DNA from: Erythroxylum novogranatense
Taxonomy: Eukaryota; Streptophyta; Magnoliopsida; Malpighiales; Erythroxylaceae
DNA length: 64,000 nt
Assembly (NCBI GenBank): GCA_029891385.1
Contig: CM057235.1
Location: 14,622,001 to 14,686,000 of the forward strand
Direction of reading: 5' to 3'
The translations under genes and the position numbers were made by a program. The notes below the pieces were generated by a model that saw only the letters and a program-made list of their open reading frames with translations, did no database searches and was not told the DNA's origin. Below are positions 1 through 11,584 of the stretch, one piece after another. The stretch's first letter is position 1; each line of letters opens with the position of its first letter.

Positions 1-823
1 ATCCATTGAAGATGTTCAAGGATCAATATACTATTTACCCAGTGACAAATAGAACATTGATTAAGATTGTACCAGATATACAACCAAGAACTTCAAACAT
101 TGTACGCAATAAAGACAAAGGGAAACAGAAGATGTACCCTGAAGCAAACACAGGTGATCTTATAGAGGATCAGATACAAGCACCAATGAGAAACATAGAT
201 GAGGCATGCAATGCAGCTCAATCAAGAGAAATCTATATTTCACATCACATTTCAAAAGCATCAGGAAGTCAGTGTGGCCGCTCCACCACAGATTCAACCT
301 TTCAAGTAATTGGAAGAGTGACAAAAGGATAGTACAGAACTATCAGGGTTGAAGGTATTAGTTTCAACTTAGAGACTTTTGTGCATCTAATCATGCACTT
401 TAGACCTTTGAGTTTTATATCCTCAATTAAAAATGTCCTACACCTTTTTGGAAAACCAATTTCAAAATTACCTAGACCTGATGACCTTGATCTCCCTGAA
501 GGAAAACAATCTTTCAAACCTCCTGTTATTAAAATCATCGAATTAGATGTTTCACCTTGATTGAACCCAAGTTTAATATATAATTGGCTACATTTTCATG
601 GTTGTTAATGCACTTTTTGACTCTTAATTCATGATTTTTGTGTTTAAATTAGTCTCTTATGATGAGTTTATGTTTTATGCAATTTGCTAGTTAAATTGTA
701 CAAATTGACATTAACTGCATTATAATTTTTCTAAGAACAATTGATACTGCAAATTGTTATTTTATATTGCAGGAGAAAAGGAGTCAAAAAGGATCTAAAG
801 AGTCGGCATGAAGTCCTTAAGGC

Positions 824-1035
824 ACATCGCGGCGTGAACTAATCACCTCGTCGCGGCGAAATGTAACTCCCACGTCGCGGCGCATCAACACATGATCTTA
901 CGTCGCGACGTCAACAATTCAACACATCGCGGCGAGCAAATCATTTCCACACGTCACGACGAATATTAATTTATACGTCGCGATGAGCAAGCAATTCCAT
1001 ACATCGCAAAAAATATTAATTCGCACGCCGCGACG
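824..1035. repeat. interspersed CpG palindrome array in solo LTR
   Basis: Nine copies of a 10-mer close to CGTCGCGRCG start at 824, 849, 873, 901, 925, 952, 976, 1002 and 1026. The spacing is 24-28 bp with unrelated AT-rich spacers. The copy at 901 is a perfect palindrome; several others differ by CG to CA or TG changes, as expected from cytosine deamination. The function is unknown; a protein-binding array or a methylation target are both possible. Confidence 0.8.
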
Positions 1036-1787
1036 TCCAGACGGGTATTCGGACTTTAAATGAAAAAATCACTCACTGTACTGACCCGGCCCGTGAACCA
1101 TCCCTTAAATATTGCTGAATTAGGTTAGAACGGGCATCATCTTCTGGGGATCGACATGCGGCAGAGAGAAGGGAGACGAGCGAAGAGAGAAGAAGAGGAA
1201 GCAACATCGTCCACCACCCAGGGTTCCCTTCGGGGTTCCCTAGGGATAATTTCACATAGGTTTTGTTGCCCATTTTTACTATCGACTCCATCATGGTAGC
1301 TTGGATTCATCACGAGTTGTGAAGGTTCCGGTTTCTATGCGTGGCTTGGCATTTCTTTCCTGTTGAAGATGCAGTGATGGCTGGAGTTCACCGAAGGGGA
1401 GTAGCTTAATCTGTAGTTTAGCTATGATTTATAAATGCCTAGGTCTAGGGTTTGTAATTTGTAGTGAATCTACTTGATTATAGCTAAATGTTTGACATTT
1501 AATGTGTTGTTTGGATTGGTAGTTCACATTGTCACATTTAACTACATTGTTATGAACAGCCGAGTTGGGGTTTATTGCTTTGTAGTTAGATTAGCTTAAT
1601 TAGAGTTTAATTAAGCATTGAACAATGTAATGTGTTATGGATTTGTTTATGTAGAATTATGAGCTTAAATATATGAAGTCTCATATATGTCAACTTGTGA
1701 TCTTGTTGATTCTCTTTTATCTGCCTAGTTGTGTTTGATATTGAGTTGATGCTAGATTTCATTTGACCCATTACATTGGCAAATCTA

Positions 1788-2215
1788 CCGCACACACTAA
1801 GATGCTTTTAACAAGATTTTAAGCAATGGAGTTCATTGATTAAAGCCTTGGACTTAAAGAATCCTTTAAGGTTCTGAGGCTCAAGAGCACTCAATGGGGT
1901 CTTGAGAAATGGAGTCGAGAGTGACAGGAGTCCATTAATCAAGATCCTGGACTTAAAGATAGTTCTTTAAGGTTTACCATTCAAACTTAGTGATTTCTAA
2001 TCCCACCGCACACACTAAGATGAGCTTAACGGGATCTTGAGCAATGGAGTTCATTGATCAAGATCCTGGACTTAAAGAGTCCTTTAAGGTTCTGAGGCTC
2101 AAGAGCACTCAATGGGGTCTTGAGAAATGGAGTCGAGAGTGACAGGAGTCCATTAATTAAGACCCTGGACTTAAAGTGAGTTCTTTAAGGTTTACCATTC
2201 ACACTTAGTTTTGAA
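1788..2215. repeat. 218-bp tandem duplication inside solo LTR
   Basis: Unit 1 (1788-2005) and unit 2 (2006 to about 2215) both begin ccgcacacactaagatg and run in parallel through shared blocks such as ctcaagagcactcaatgggg and tggagtcgagagtgacagg, with scattered substitutions and small indels. Confidence 0.85.
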
Positions 2216-3159
2216 CTGTGATAGCCAAAGCTCGTTTTCAAGAGGATTTTATCACTTGTTTTAGTATTTTCTTTTTATATTTTCAAAAAAATCCAAAAAT
2301 ACTTTTTATATGCTTTTTAGTGTAGTTAATGTTTTCAAACAAAACCCCTTTTTCTCACTGATTTCACTTGCATTTTATGACATATAGGCTAGTTTAGGTC
2401 CATTTCATTAGGTTTCGATTAAGTGAGATGACCCGAGGTTGCAACCTATGCTGCAATCCTTGGTATAAATTATTTTTGACCGGTTTTTAAGGATCGATCG
2501 TAAGGTCGAATCGACAAAACCGCGATCACACCTTCAGAAATATTTGTTGCTATAAACTTCCATCCACCAAGAACACCTCAAAAAGAGTCTACTATTGTTC
2601 TGGATGAAGTTAGTCACACACAGCAGTGGAGTCAAGAAGCCTTAGTTAAGGAGATTGAAGAAATTCATACTAAGGTTGATGATTTGAGTGACTCAGTGGG
2701 TGATCTACATGAGGAAGTAGCTTATCTACGAGTTTATATTGAAGAAGACCTCAAGTTGATCCGAACTGATATGCAACAAATATTTTCTGTAATCATGAAG
2801 CATCTTTGGTAAAGTTTTTTATTAATAACAAATAGGGGTAAAGAGCAGAAGCAGAAGAAAGATAGCAAATGGGGGAGACCAGTAAGAAGAAAAGAAGATA
2901 GGACTACAAGCTTACTTTCATATGTGTATCGTATATATGCATGTGTATATCTTTTGTTGTCTTCTTATTCATTTTATGAATAATATTTGTTTATTCATTT
3001 TTATCTTTTTAAAATTATGATTGTTTGTTATCATCAAAAAGGGGAAGATTGTTAAGTCAAAAAGACTTCACGTTTATTAATTTCAGTGATAATCAAATAA
3101 TAATAATGTTAGAAATAAATGAACTATTTTGATAAGTATGTTAAGTGTGCAGAAAAATA

Positions 3160-3490
3160 CAAGAAGTTAAAAACACAGAAGAAACAGAAAACAAAGAAGA
3201 AGCGAAAAACACAAAAGAAGCGAAAAACACAGAAGAAGCGCAAAATACAGAAGAAGTGTAAAACACAGAAGAAGCGGAAAAAGCGAAAAACATAGAAGAA
3301 GCGCAAAACATAGAAGAAGTGCAAAACAAAGAAGAAGCACAAAACACAAAAGAAGCGCATAACACAAAAGAAGTGAAAACACAGAAGAAGCAGAAAAACA
3401 CAGAAGAAGCACAAAACACAGAAGAAGCATAAAACACAGAAGAAGTGGTAAAAACACAAAAGAAGCGAAAACACAGAAGAAGTTGAAAAC
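3160..3490 (+). repeat. purine-rich minisatellite in U3 of copy 1
   Basis: About 20 degenerate copies of a roughly 17-bp unit resembling AAAACACAGAAGAAGCG lie here. The plus strand is nearly free of T. Long open frames on the other strand (F/C/L-rich) are by-products of this composition, not genes. Confidence 0.9.
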
Positions 3491-3653
3491 ACATACGATA
3501 CAAAAATGAAGACACTCTAGTACGTTGATAGTTACTCAGTTGAAGTTAGTTATAGAACTCAACTGAATAACGGTTTCTACAAGAAGCAAGAAGTAGCTAT
3601 CAAGAAGCAAGAAGCAGTTATCAAGAATCAAAGAAGCAGTTGGAGACTTAGGC

Positions 3654-3661
3654 TATAAATA
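3654..3661 (+). promoter_or_regulatory. TATA box of copy 1 LTR
   Basis: The sequence tataaata follows 'ggc'. It occupies the same LTR position as boxes at 23326, 46856 and about 59161 in the other family members, so it is probably the Pol II promoter of the family. Confidence 0.6.
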
Positions 3662-4227
3662 CTAGTCGTAGTCGAATACTGAACAATCTTTTAGCTTTCA
3701 AGTTATTACGTACAAAAATCTTGTATTCAAAGTGCGATATAAGAGAGCAAACTCTACTGTAACAAAAAGCTCACAATATCTTTCTAGTAAGAGAAAGAAA
3801 AGGCTAAGAGCCTGGAGAGGCTAACATAGCAGAAAGAATACTTTGTATAAGAGGCATGAAGAGGATCTACAAGGGAAGAAAGAATACTTGTAAATTTGAC
3901 GAAGTATAGTGAAATCTCATAAGAACTCTGAGGACTAGATGTAACCCAAGGTTTAGGGTGAGTCAGTATAAAAATCACAGTGTCTATCTTCTAACCTTTA
4001 ACTTTTAATTTCTCTTGTTCTTAAACAAGTATATAGAAGTTATTTGTGATTTGTATACATAGTTATTTTTTTTATAACAGTGTTGGTATTCTTTTAAGAG
4101 TTGAAAAAGTTCTTAAGAAGAAACATCAAAGTTTTTGTATTCACGAAAAGATTACACAATTCAACCCCCTTTCTTGTGTATTTTGTATATTGTACGTGAA
4201 TTCTATATTAATGTGTGATTTACTTCA

Positions 4228-4740
4228 AATCCCTTTGCTATCTAGAAAATTTTTTACTGCCAAGTTCACATACTCCTTCCCATTATCACTTTTTAACATT
4301 CTAATCTCCTTTTGAAATTGAGTTTTTACCTTGTTATAGAAGGATACTACTGTGGAACAAACTTCCAATTTATCTCCCAAAAGAAACACCCATGTGACCC
4401 TTGAGCAATCATCAATAAAAGTGAGGAACCACTACTTTCCATTAGGTGTTTAAGTTCTAGAGGGACCCCATAAATCACTGTGTCTTAACATAAATGGCTC
4501 TGGACATTGGCTGTTTTGAATGGGGTAATGACTTCTATGAAGTTTAGCTAACTCACAACATTCACATTGAAAAATAGCACCTTTTATTGATAGATAAATG
4601 AGGTAGCACACACTTTAGGTATTACAAACTAGGGTGTCCTAACCTATAATGCCACATCATTATTTCTTCCTCCTCCTGGTTGATAGTAATGTGACAGCTC
4701 CCTTCTCTATGTTCCTTGCCTTCTTCTTGCAAAATATATA
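4228..4740 (-). pseudogene. copia B integrase fragment (interrupted)
   Basis: On the minus strand this stretch reads as a copia integrase core. There is an HSDLWGPS-like segment holding the first catalytic Asp, then FIDDCSRVTWVF, then SDNGKEY with the second Asp. It stops at 4228, where copy 1 is inserted, so the catalytic Glu and everything after it are missing here. Stop codons and frame changes are present. It is a dead fragment. Confidence 0.8.
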
Positions 4741-4744
4741 AGTC

Positions 4745-5825
4745 TCAAATAACCTTAGCAACCCCAATCATCTTCCCCGATTCCAAATCCTGAAATATAC
4801 AATGAGTTGACCAAAAATTAGCTTTGCAATTCATATCTTTAGCCAGCTTGCTAACAGAAACAAGGTTATATGAAAGATTTCGAATGTGAAGAACATTTTT
4901 TAGTGTTAAGGTTTCTGAAATAGGGACTTTCCCTTTCCCTACTACTGAAGCTAGGGAACCATCTACAATTTGGATTTTCTGGTTCCCTGCACACGGTGAG
5001 TAAGAGGAAAAAAATTTGGAGCTACCAATAATGTGATCAGTGGCTCTAGAGTTAACTATCCAAGAGTAGTAGGGTATAGAACAAACAAAGGCTTTTGGAA
5101 GGATTATACTTGATTGGACTATAGAACAAGAGGGTTTTTTTGAATTTTCATTTGGAAGAAAGGTGTACAGATGATCAAGTTGTTCCTTTGTGAAAGGAAA
5201 GGTCCTAGTTGAGTTGGAAGTGTCCTGTTCATGATTAGGCTGATTCCTAACTTGCAAAGCCTTTCCTTCTCCTGCTCCACTAGTCCATTTTTTCTTCTAA
5301 TTTGTTGGTTTATCATGTATCTTCCAGCAGGTATCTCTTGTATGCCATGGTTTCTTGCAAAAATCACACCAAGTTTTTTGCTTGTTTTTACCTTTTTCAC
5401 CCTCTCTGTCACTATTCTTTGAGACCAAGGTTGAACCTTCACTCTGGAAGTCTATAGTTCCATTTTTTCCCAACATGACACTTTTCTGAGCTTCCTCTCT
5501 TCTAACTTCATAGAAGACTTCTCGGATTGAAGGTAGTGGTCTTCTTCCCAAAATCCATCCCCTAACTTCATCCAATTCTTCCTTCAAGCTAGCCAGAAAA
5601 ACAAACAATCTTCCCCTGCTAACTTTTTTCTCTATATTAGGCTGCATCTTCTAGATCTTTCTACTTTGTTTCCTCAAATAGATCCAACTCCTGCCATATT
5701 ATAGTTACCTCATTATAATAAGCAGTCACATCTTGACCACCTTATTGCATCTTCCATATTTTTTAGTTGAGTTCAAACAGTTGAGCATAGTTTTCCAGGT
5801 CTGAATATGTTTCTTTGACTACTTC
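4745..5825 (-). pseudogene. copia B gag C-terminal half and protease
   Basis: Two minus-strand frames cover this stretch. The one at 5297-5647 ends in a CCHC knuckle (CDFCKKPWHTRDTCW), the nucleic-acid-binding motif of Gag. The one at 4745-5257 holds the aspartic protease region with WIVNSRATDH, in which the catalytic Asp has become Asn and the Gly of the triad Arg. Both changes are single G-to-A transitions on the coding strand. A 'LSYNLVSVSKL' segment typical of the stretch after copia protease follows. Upstream (5660-5825) the gag frame has several stops. Confidence 0.8.
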
Positions 5826-8222
5826 TGTTGGGCTCCAAATTTTTCTTTAAATTTTTCTTTATGGATGTTATTGATTTATGGCATAGTTTGATTGTATTGA
5901 AAGTATTAATGAAAAATTAAGATTTATTTGAGTATAGTATGGTGTAGGTGGAAATGAGTAAGAATGAAGAAGGGCATAGTGGGCAAGTCACTTAAGGTCT
6001 TAGAGTTATAAGGCATAATGGATGGGCATTTTGGTCTTTACCCATTCATTAAGGGTTAAGTGTAGGAATTAGAAGAAGAAGAAACGTTTGCCTTGTTTGA
6101 GAGTGAGCATCGTGGAAGAGAGAAAGAAGAAGAGAAAAAGGAGAGGAAAGTAGGACTTTGGTGATCCTTGAAGATTTTGAAGGACTTGAAACATTATCAA
6201 GCAAGTATGAGCTATTTCATTTTTATTTGGGTTAGATGAAACCCTAATATAGTTTAGATTGTGTAGGATTTGGTTGTTTAGAGGTTTTCGGAAAAATGGT
6301 TAAATCTTTTAGGGTTGATGATCTTGTTGTGTTGTGTTTGTTTTAAGGTTGTCATGAGCTTAGAAATGAAGTATAAGTGATGGTTTAGGGTTTAGATTTG
6401 TTGTATTTGAAAGATGGGAGAATTAAGATTGAAGAAAGTGGAAAATTTGAGTTTCGGAGCTTCCTGCGGCGACATGCTTTGGTATTTTACGCATAACTTT
6501 TGATGTAGATGTCCAAATGAGGTGATTCTTTTTGCGTTGTAAACTAGAGACATAGAGATACAAGTTTTGTGAAGAAATTAAGTTCTGATTCAGTCTTTAA
6601 GGATATTCAATTTTGGATGAAAGTTGAGCATAGAATTTATGTTTCATAACAAGTTATAGTTTGAACTGTTATAGTATGACTTTCCGATTCCTACACCAAA
6701 TTGATTGGAATTTTGGCTATTTGGTTAAGGAAATCAAGTGAGGCAAGAGGAGCAAGAGGATCAAGAGGAAAGGCATTCCTAAGCAAGTATAAGCAAGGAA
6801 TTCAAGGTGGGTTCATATTTATCATAGAGCAAATAAGTCACTCATTGTTTTGTTTAATTCAAGAAAGATTTCATGCTTTAAATTGCATCATCAATGTTGC
6901 CTTGTGCTAATGTGAATTGATTATATGTTTGCCATATGATTTGCATTCATGATTAACGAAAAGGTTTCAAAAGAGTTTTCTCATTTCAAGAACACATGTG
7001 CATGAAATCATGTTTTTCGAAATGTATGAAAAGCAAGTTTACAAGCAAGTGCCAGTTTGGCAATCAAGTTTACAAGACTTTGAACCATGCATGTTATGTG
7101 GGTTTGTGGTTGTCCCAAGAACTGTCACATGCACGTTGACCATGAAAAGGCTTCTCCCGCCTGCCCGCTAATGGCAAGGAGTTTCCCCCCAAGGACTCCT
7201 CAAGAAACTACGTCTACACAGGACCATTTCGATGGGAATGTGTAGTACGTCATGAACCCGGACTAACCCAAACCATTGTATTATGCTTATGTGCTTAAGT
7301 GTTCATGATCTGTTATTATGTTTTATGCATACATGTATTGAATTCCACGCATGAATTGTTAAAGATCAAGCTTTTCAAGAAAATGACTTTTACATGCTCA
7401 AATACTATGATTTCAAAGCGTACCACGACAACGAGTTATCTTTTGAATAGTTTTGCTTATTTCTGTATTATAAATGTGTTCCCACGAGCTTTATAGCTCA
7501 CCCCCTTTACCCTCCCCATCCAGGTGACGAGCAAGTGACCGAGTAAGTCAAGGGTTATGGCATCACTCCGACTTCTTATGTTTGCATATTTTTCAAGATG
7601 TATTTTTGGAAGACAAGGCTTTAGTTTCATTTCAAGTTTGATTAGTTCAAGGACGTTTTTGTACTTTTGACACTTGAACTCAAAGTATGTATTTGGGTTT
7701 GAAATGTTATTAAAGCTTCGTAAAACTCATCTTTTGGATATCAATGAGATATGGGTGTTTTTGTTCCAAGTCTTTCGCATTGAATCATTTAAAAGTTTGC
7801 TTGAGTTTATTTTGATGAGTTTTAGGATGGGTTGATTTATAATTAAAAAAAAAGAGAAAAGTTTCAGGTTTATTCATGGTGGGCCGAAGGCATGCGGACG
7901 CCGCGACGAGGCTACTCGCTCGTCGCGACGAAGCCACTTAAAGGGTTCGCCGCGGCGAGGAATGCTTCACTCGTCGCGGCGATAACCCTTTGTTCGCTGC
8001 GACGAGGGCCTTATTGCTCGCTGCGGTGTGGCAAGCCGAGAGGGCTCGCCGCGGCGTGATGGCAAGCCGAGAGAGCTCGCCGCGGCGAGACATCTCATAC
8101 AGCGGCGACGCCCCTTGTTTTTCCGAGGGAGTTTTCTTCCTTTTTTTAAATTATGTTTCACCTCACGCACCAAGCACCACGCTTTCATGTCTGATGTTGA
8201 GCTTCGGAAACGGGGTCCAACA
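5826..8222. mobile_element. solo LTR (2,397 bp) nested in copia B gag
   Basis: The segment starts TGTTGG and ends CCAACA, a perfect 6-bp terminal inversion. It is flanked by the exact duplication acttc (5821-5825 and 8223-8227). The gag frame of B runs straight through the empty site. There is no primer site, polypurine tract or coding frame inside. A segment near 7490-7540 (agctcacccc, then ccatccaggtgacgagc) resembles text I associate with plant gypsy LTRs; this is from memory, not a search. It contains a CpG palindrome array (7899-8087). Confidence 0.8.
7899..8087. repeat. CpG palindrome array in second solo LTR
   Basis: Eight copies of a 10-mer near CGYCGCGRCG start at 7899, 7921, 7948, 7972, 7995, 8019, 8047 and 8078, spaced 22-31 bp. 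Perfect palindromes occur at 7921 (CGTCGCGACG) and at 7948, 8047 and 8078 (CGCCGCGGCG). Spacing and core match the array at 824-1035, although the two host LTRs have different ends. Confidence 0.85.
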
Positions 8223-8600
8223 ACTTCCCTTACATTTTTGGCTATTGGGAGAAAAATAAAGGGCCTTCCAACCCTTCGTTCCGTGGAGTTAGTAAGCCAA
8301 GCTATAACCGTAGCATTCTCCAAGCTCCACTAGTTGAAATTGGGGTATTCTGGTCTTGGAGTTTGGACTGCTCCTGTTATGTACCCTATTTTCCCTTTTC
8401 TAGTGATTACTAGATGGGCTAATTGGGACCATTCTAGGTAGTTTCCTCCATTAAGCTTCTGAATTGAAATTTGTAGGGAATTTTATGGTTGTATGCTAAC
8501 TGAATCAGGTTGATTTCTTGACCCAGAGAGAGGGGTAGAGTTGTTGGTGGTCTTGAGGGATGAAGATCGAGATCCCACCATTGTAGCCTTGTAATTCATG
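8223..8600 (-). pseudogene. copia B gag N-terminal part
   Basis: The minus-strand frame from about 8323 to 8223 contains 'AWLTNS' followed by a hydrophobic and charged segment. This fits the WLLNS-type core of copia Gag (the UBN2-like domain). The frame continues at 5820 across the solo LTR. The 5' part (8324-8600) has stops. The ATG is not secure. Confidence 0.6.
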
Positions 8601-8611
8601 GAAGAGTGTGA

Positions 8612-8624
8612 GGCTCTGATACCA
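8612..8624 (-). promoter_or_regulatory. primer-binding site of copia B
   Basis: The plus-strand sequence ggctctgatacca is the reverse complement of TGGTATCAGAGCC, the 13-base site for the 3' end of initiator tRNA-Met. It directly abuts the LTR at 8625. Confidence 0.9.
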
Positions 8625-8943
8625 TGTAAAAACTTCTCTATATTTATTCAGATTATAGATGTACAGTTGCTGCTATTCTTATATAGAGCTAGGGTATATA
8701 GTTATGGGAGTCTTCCTAATTAGGAAAACTCCTTATTTGAAAATATTCCTAATATAGCTAGATATTATAGCTAAGGATAATCTATAAGGATAATTCCTTG
8801 ATTAAGGGACTATCTATTATTACGGGATTCTCTACATTTAGGCTTTAAGGTCTTTTAAACATTTGTCTCCCTATATCTCTAGTTTCCATAATACTAAAAA
8901 TCATACCATTTAGACTTCTAAACCATGAGGTATACACCTAACA
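8625..8943 (-). repeat. 5' LTR of copia B (319 bp)
   Basis: On the minus strand it starts TGTTAGGTG and ends TTTTTACA, directly before the primer site. The second LTR of B is outside the window, so LTR divergence cannot be measured. Confidence 0.8.
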
Positions 8944-9319
8944 TCACAAGTTGCTCCAATATAGGGGCAGCATCAGGTCATAATTTTCGATATCAATTTC
9001 CAATGTCATAATGTCATAATTAAGCCTGAGTCTCTTATATAGATTTTTAGTTCTATGTCTTAAGTTTTATCTCCAATTATAATCACCCAATTTGAAGGTC
9101 CATAGGTCGAGTTATGGCCAAAACAATGGGATTGATTTAAGTCAATCGCAAACCTAAGACAAAATTTCACTAAATGTTACTCTATCTTACCATATTCAAC
9201 CAATTCTATGCAAAGTAACACCAAGATATCATTTCAACTACCATTACATATCCAAATCATTCTTTGTACACATTCAAATATACACACGTATAGAAATTAA
9301 CTAAGTGTAGTCTCAAACC

Positions 9320-10379
<1,060 letters not shown>

Positions 10380-11028
10380 CTCAAACCTTAAAATTTGTTA
10401 ATTAGCTTTTCTTCTAGTGCTCTTCCTTCTTTTCTCGTGTAGTTTTGCTTGATTCACCAACTAGAAATACCACAAACCCATATCCATCCTTATAATTTCA
10501 TCTCTTCACGAGCAAAGCAAGAAAAGATGAAAATGAGAAGAAAAACCACTAATTTTTACCTTGATTTCTACCTAAGATTAGCTTGATTCCTTATGCAAAA
10601 TGATGTGATTAAGGAGATGGAATGATGAGGAGATAAGGAGAAAATTCTAGAGTTAAAACCCTACATACACGTCCCTATCCCCTCTCTTCTACTGCCTTTT
10701 TCATGAAATTTCTAATCTTAGACACATGTTTCAGTCCCATTAGACTATATGTTGATTTTTGACAAAATTCCACATTTAGTCCTTCTTCTTTGTTTGGCTC
10801 CCACATTGGCATATAAAGTCATCAATTAATTTCATTCTAGTCCATATTTCACATATAATTATTCACGATTGATGCTGAAATGAAGAAATTATCAATTTAC
10901 CCTTGTCTTTTAAATTAATTATCATTTTATCCCTTACTATGCTTAGATACACTTAATTATTTATGTTCACTTCTTAATATACTCTAGACATACTTTAAGG
11001 CTTCTATGGTATACATTGGGACCTTACA

Positions 11029-11584
11029 CTTCCCAAAATTTACAATTTATTATTCAATAAGAATAATATCATATTAATTAATAAAATATTAAAATTATTC
11101 ATATTTACATAAAATTTTACTAAATTAATAATAAATATTAATAGTATAAAATTAAATTAGTTTATTAAAATAAATATTACATGTCAAATATATAACTTGT
11201 TTTTACTTTATAGTTAATAGTTATTAATAATTGGTATATATTAATAAATATTTTCTAATAAATAAAAATTAGGTACTCAAATAATAAATAATTTTTAATT
11301 ATTATTCAATATGTTTATTATTATTAGTGGAAAATATTGTTAAATGGAGACTAAAATTAAACAATTTTGTAATCAAGTAATTTTATTTTCTTTAAAATAG
11401 AAGTTAAAATTTAAATTTTAAATTTTAAAATGGCATGGACAAGAATTTGACACAACACTAACTTATTATTATTGAAAATTATTATTCAGTGTTCATAAGT
11501 AAGTATTAAGTAATTCAGGCACCATATTACGTGTTATAAAAGGTTCATTGCCACAAATTGTTCGAGTCAACTTGAACTCTCATT
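11029..11584. other. AT-rich intergenic stretch
   Basis: About 550 bases of AT-rich sequence with short TTA and ATT runs. I see no gene, recognisable transposon end or RNA gene. Confidence 0.6.

Larger units (their letters stand above)
558..2528. mobile_element. solo LTR (1,971 bp) nested in copy 1
   Basis: The segment begins TGAT and ends ATCA, a perfect 4-bp terminal inversion with TG/CA ends. It is flanked by the exact 5-bp duplication cacct (553-557 and 2529-2533). Removing it and one duplication restores the accessory frame of copy 1. No primer site, polypurine tract or protein-coding frame is visible inside, which fits a solo LTR left by recombination between two LTRs. Length and CpG-rich content suggest a Ty3/gypsy source, but no coding region proves that. 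It contains a palindromic CpG array (824-1035) and a 218-bp tandem duplication. Confidence 0.75.
6..2812 (+). pseudogene. post-pol accessory reading frame of copy 1, split by a solo LTR
   Basis: The frame runs 6-557 and resumes at 2534-2812 once the inserted LTR and one target duplication are set aside; there is no frame loss. One in-frame TAG lies at 330-332. The first part matches copy 2 (22100-22540) and copy 3 (about 57950-58350): shared features are a VPDIQPR-like motif, a K/G-rich segment, RNIDEAC and SGS-x-GR. The C-terminal part (about 2640-2812) is a heptad-like, charged coiled coil, rich in E, D, L and V, that stops 238 bases before the LTR. It sits where env-like frames occur in some plant copia lineages. 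I see no signal peptide or membrane segment, so I call it accessory rather than envelope. Function is unknown. Confidence 0.65.
1..4227 (+). mobile_element. Ty1/copia element, TGTTAAG family, copy 1 (3' part)
   Basis: This is the 3' portion of a plus-strand LTR retrotransposon. It holds the end of a post-pol reading frame, a purine-rich tract before position 3050 and a full 3' LTR (3050-4227). The LTR starts TGTTAAGTC and ends ACTTCA, as in the complete copy at 46455-59612. Its 5' LTR, gag and pol lie to the left of the window. It is inserted in the integrase region of a minus-strand copia element (B), whose sequence resumes at 4228. The target duplication cannot be checked because the left edge is missing. 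A solo LTR (558-2528) interrupts it. Confidence 0.85.
3050..4227 (+). repeat. 3' LTR of copy 1 (1,178 bp)
   Basis: The LTR follows a purine-rich tract (aaaaaggggaaga at 3036-3048) and starts TGTTAAGTC. It ends at ACTTCA, the same end as the LTRs at 47404 and 59612. A TATA box (tataaata, 3654-3661) lies in the region aligned with TATA boxes of the other copies, placing U3 roughly at 3050-3685. It contains a purine-rich tandem array at 3160-3490. Confidence 0.85.
4228..8943 (-). mobile_element. Ty1/copia element B, minus strand (5' part)
   Basis: Reading leftwards from the right edge there are: an LTR (8625-8943), an initiator-Met-tRNA primer site (8612-8624), gag (8600-8223, then 5820 to about 5297), a CCHC knuckle, a protease region and the start of integrase (4740-4228). 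The rest was displaced leftwards by insertion of copy 1 and is outside the window. A solo LTR (5826-8222) interrupts gag, and the gag frame resumes exactly across it. Coding decay is mostly by transitions: the protease triad reads N-S-R where D-S/T-G is expected. Confidence 0.85.

Noticed and set aside
824..1035. Regular repeats with unique spacers that look CRISPR-like
   Set aside because: The repeats are only 10 bp, spacers about 15 bp, the array lies inside a plant LTR and there are no cas genes.
3124..3515. Three overlapping minus-strand open frames rich in F, C, L and S
   Set aside because: They are read-outs of the purine-rich minisatellite in the copy 1 LTR and have no domain or start context.
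7967..8333. Overlapping frames rich in R, S and A on both strands
   Set aside because: They mostly translate the CpG palindrome array; only the minus-strand part from 8223 to 8323 is real (copia gag).
8611..8625. Possible tRNA-Met gene piece (ggctctgatacca)
   Set aside because: Only 13 bases match the tRNA 3' end and it abuts an LTR; it is a primer-binding site. The same holds for 30663, 40992 and 47407.
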